DNA from: Bradyrhizobiaceae bacterium
GTDB lineage: Bacteria; Bacteroidota; Ignavibacteria; Kapaibacteriales; Kapaibacteriaceae
Assembly (NCBI GenBank): GCA_024103135.1
Contig: JAGFIZ010000101.1
Span: 1 to 53,645 of the forward strand
Length of the DNA stretch: 53,645 nucleotides
Direction of reading: 5' to 3'
Shown: positions 53,528 to 53,645 of the stretch, in pieces
Numbering within the stretch: the first letter of the stretch is position 1
How the letters are laid out: the number at the start of each line of letters is the position of its first letter
Position numbers and translations under genes: made by a program
The notes under the pieces: generated by a model
The model's database searches: none
What the model was told of the DNA's origin: nothing
Seen by the model: only the letters and a program-made list of their open reading frames with translations

Positions 53528-53635
53528 TTAGAAAGTTGTGGATGGTGGTAGAACTTACGACTTGACCGAAAGAAAAGAAAGGCGTAACCTGTGGTTGAAT
53601 ACAGTTTTTTCAAACTATCCCCAGGAGACGCCTTA

Positions 53636-53645
53636 TGAACAGGGC
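53636..53645 (+). CDS. Possible start of a gene cut by the window edge
   Basis: ATG AAC AGG is preceded by AGGAG about eight bases upstream and a T-rich stretch. Only three codons are visible, so this rests on the ribosome-site-like sequence alone. Confidence 0.25.

Noticed and set aside
53368..53613. An 81-codon minus-strand frame
   Set aside because: Starts with TTG, overlaps the T9SS gene start and shows no coherent protein pattern as a whole; only the possible join to the Cys-rich frame is kept as a finding.

Overview
The window looks like a chromosomal segment from a Gram-negative member of the Bacteroidota/Chlorobiota (FCB) group, possibly close to Kapabacteria or Ignavibacteria. The evidence is lipid A genes (lpxB, lpxK), three secreted proteins with type IX secretion (T9SS) C-terminal sorting tails, a PorD-like (DUF4835) protein, and very few Shine-Dalgarno sequences. 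Base composition looks near 50-55% GC by eye; it was not computed. No phage, insertion sequence or cas gene is visible.

Layout. 1-2321: a c-type cytochrome (-) diverging from a helical-repeat protein of unknown function. 2322-2685: a non-coding stretch with two copies of a 36-bp repeat. 2686-8491 (+): MltD-like murein transglycosylase, sugar nucleotidyltransferase, metK, ahcY. 8569-8597: bidirectional terminator. 8681-13248 (-): dnaN-recF-dciA-like-gyrB replication/repair operon. 13375-17771 (+): tightly coupled psd-pssA-purS-purQ-tatA-tatA/B-gatA. 17822-18275: a 10-bp tandem repeat and an OsmC protein. 18334-24355 (+): sucD, ndk, two secreted or lipoprotein unknowns and a GAF/degenerate-GGDEF membrane protein. 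24339-31634 (-): EEP-family lipoprotein, proline dehydrogenase, a T9SS metalloprotease, tmk, a TadA-RsmI fusion and porD. 31618-34384 (+): two predicted outer-membrane beta-barrels, one carrying a helix-hairpin-helix DNA-binding-type domain. 34461-37885 (-): lpxB, acyltransferase, lpxK, class C26 peptidase. 37938-39482 (+): a T9SS-sorted protein and a DUF3298-type lipoprotein. 39572-46249 (-): a seven-gene Ybh-like ABC efflux operon with its TetR regulator, TolC and HlyD partners. 46571-46644 (-): tRNA-Asn. 46733-48786 (+): recO and a CNNM/CorC-type protein. 48749-53375 (-): prolyl oligopeptidase and a third T9SS-sorted protein.

The most unusual signal is not a gene. A short C-rich word, AGCCCCCT or AGCCCCTT (and reverse complements), occurs 34 times by manual count (19 and 15 copies), against about 1.6 expected for each octamer under uniform composition. 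It lies on both strands, in all three reading frames and between genes, encodes many different residue pairs, and uses GGG/CCC codons that look rare elsewhere. This suggests selection on the DNA itself, as for an uptake sequence, a Chi-like recombination site or a segregation/polarity site. The nearby outer-membrane barrel fused to a helix-hairpin-helix domain makes DNA uptake a testable but unproven idea. The other strong novelty is the single-chain fusion of tRNA adenosine deaminase (TadA) with 16S rRNA methyltransferase (RsmI).
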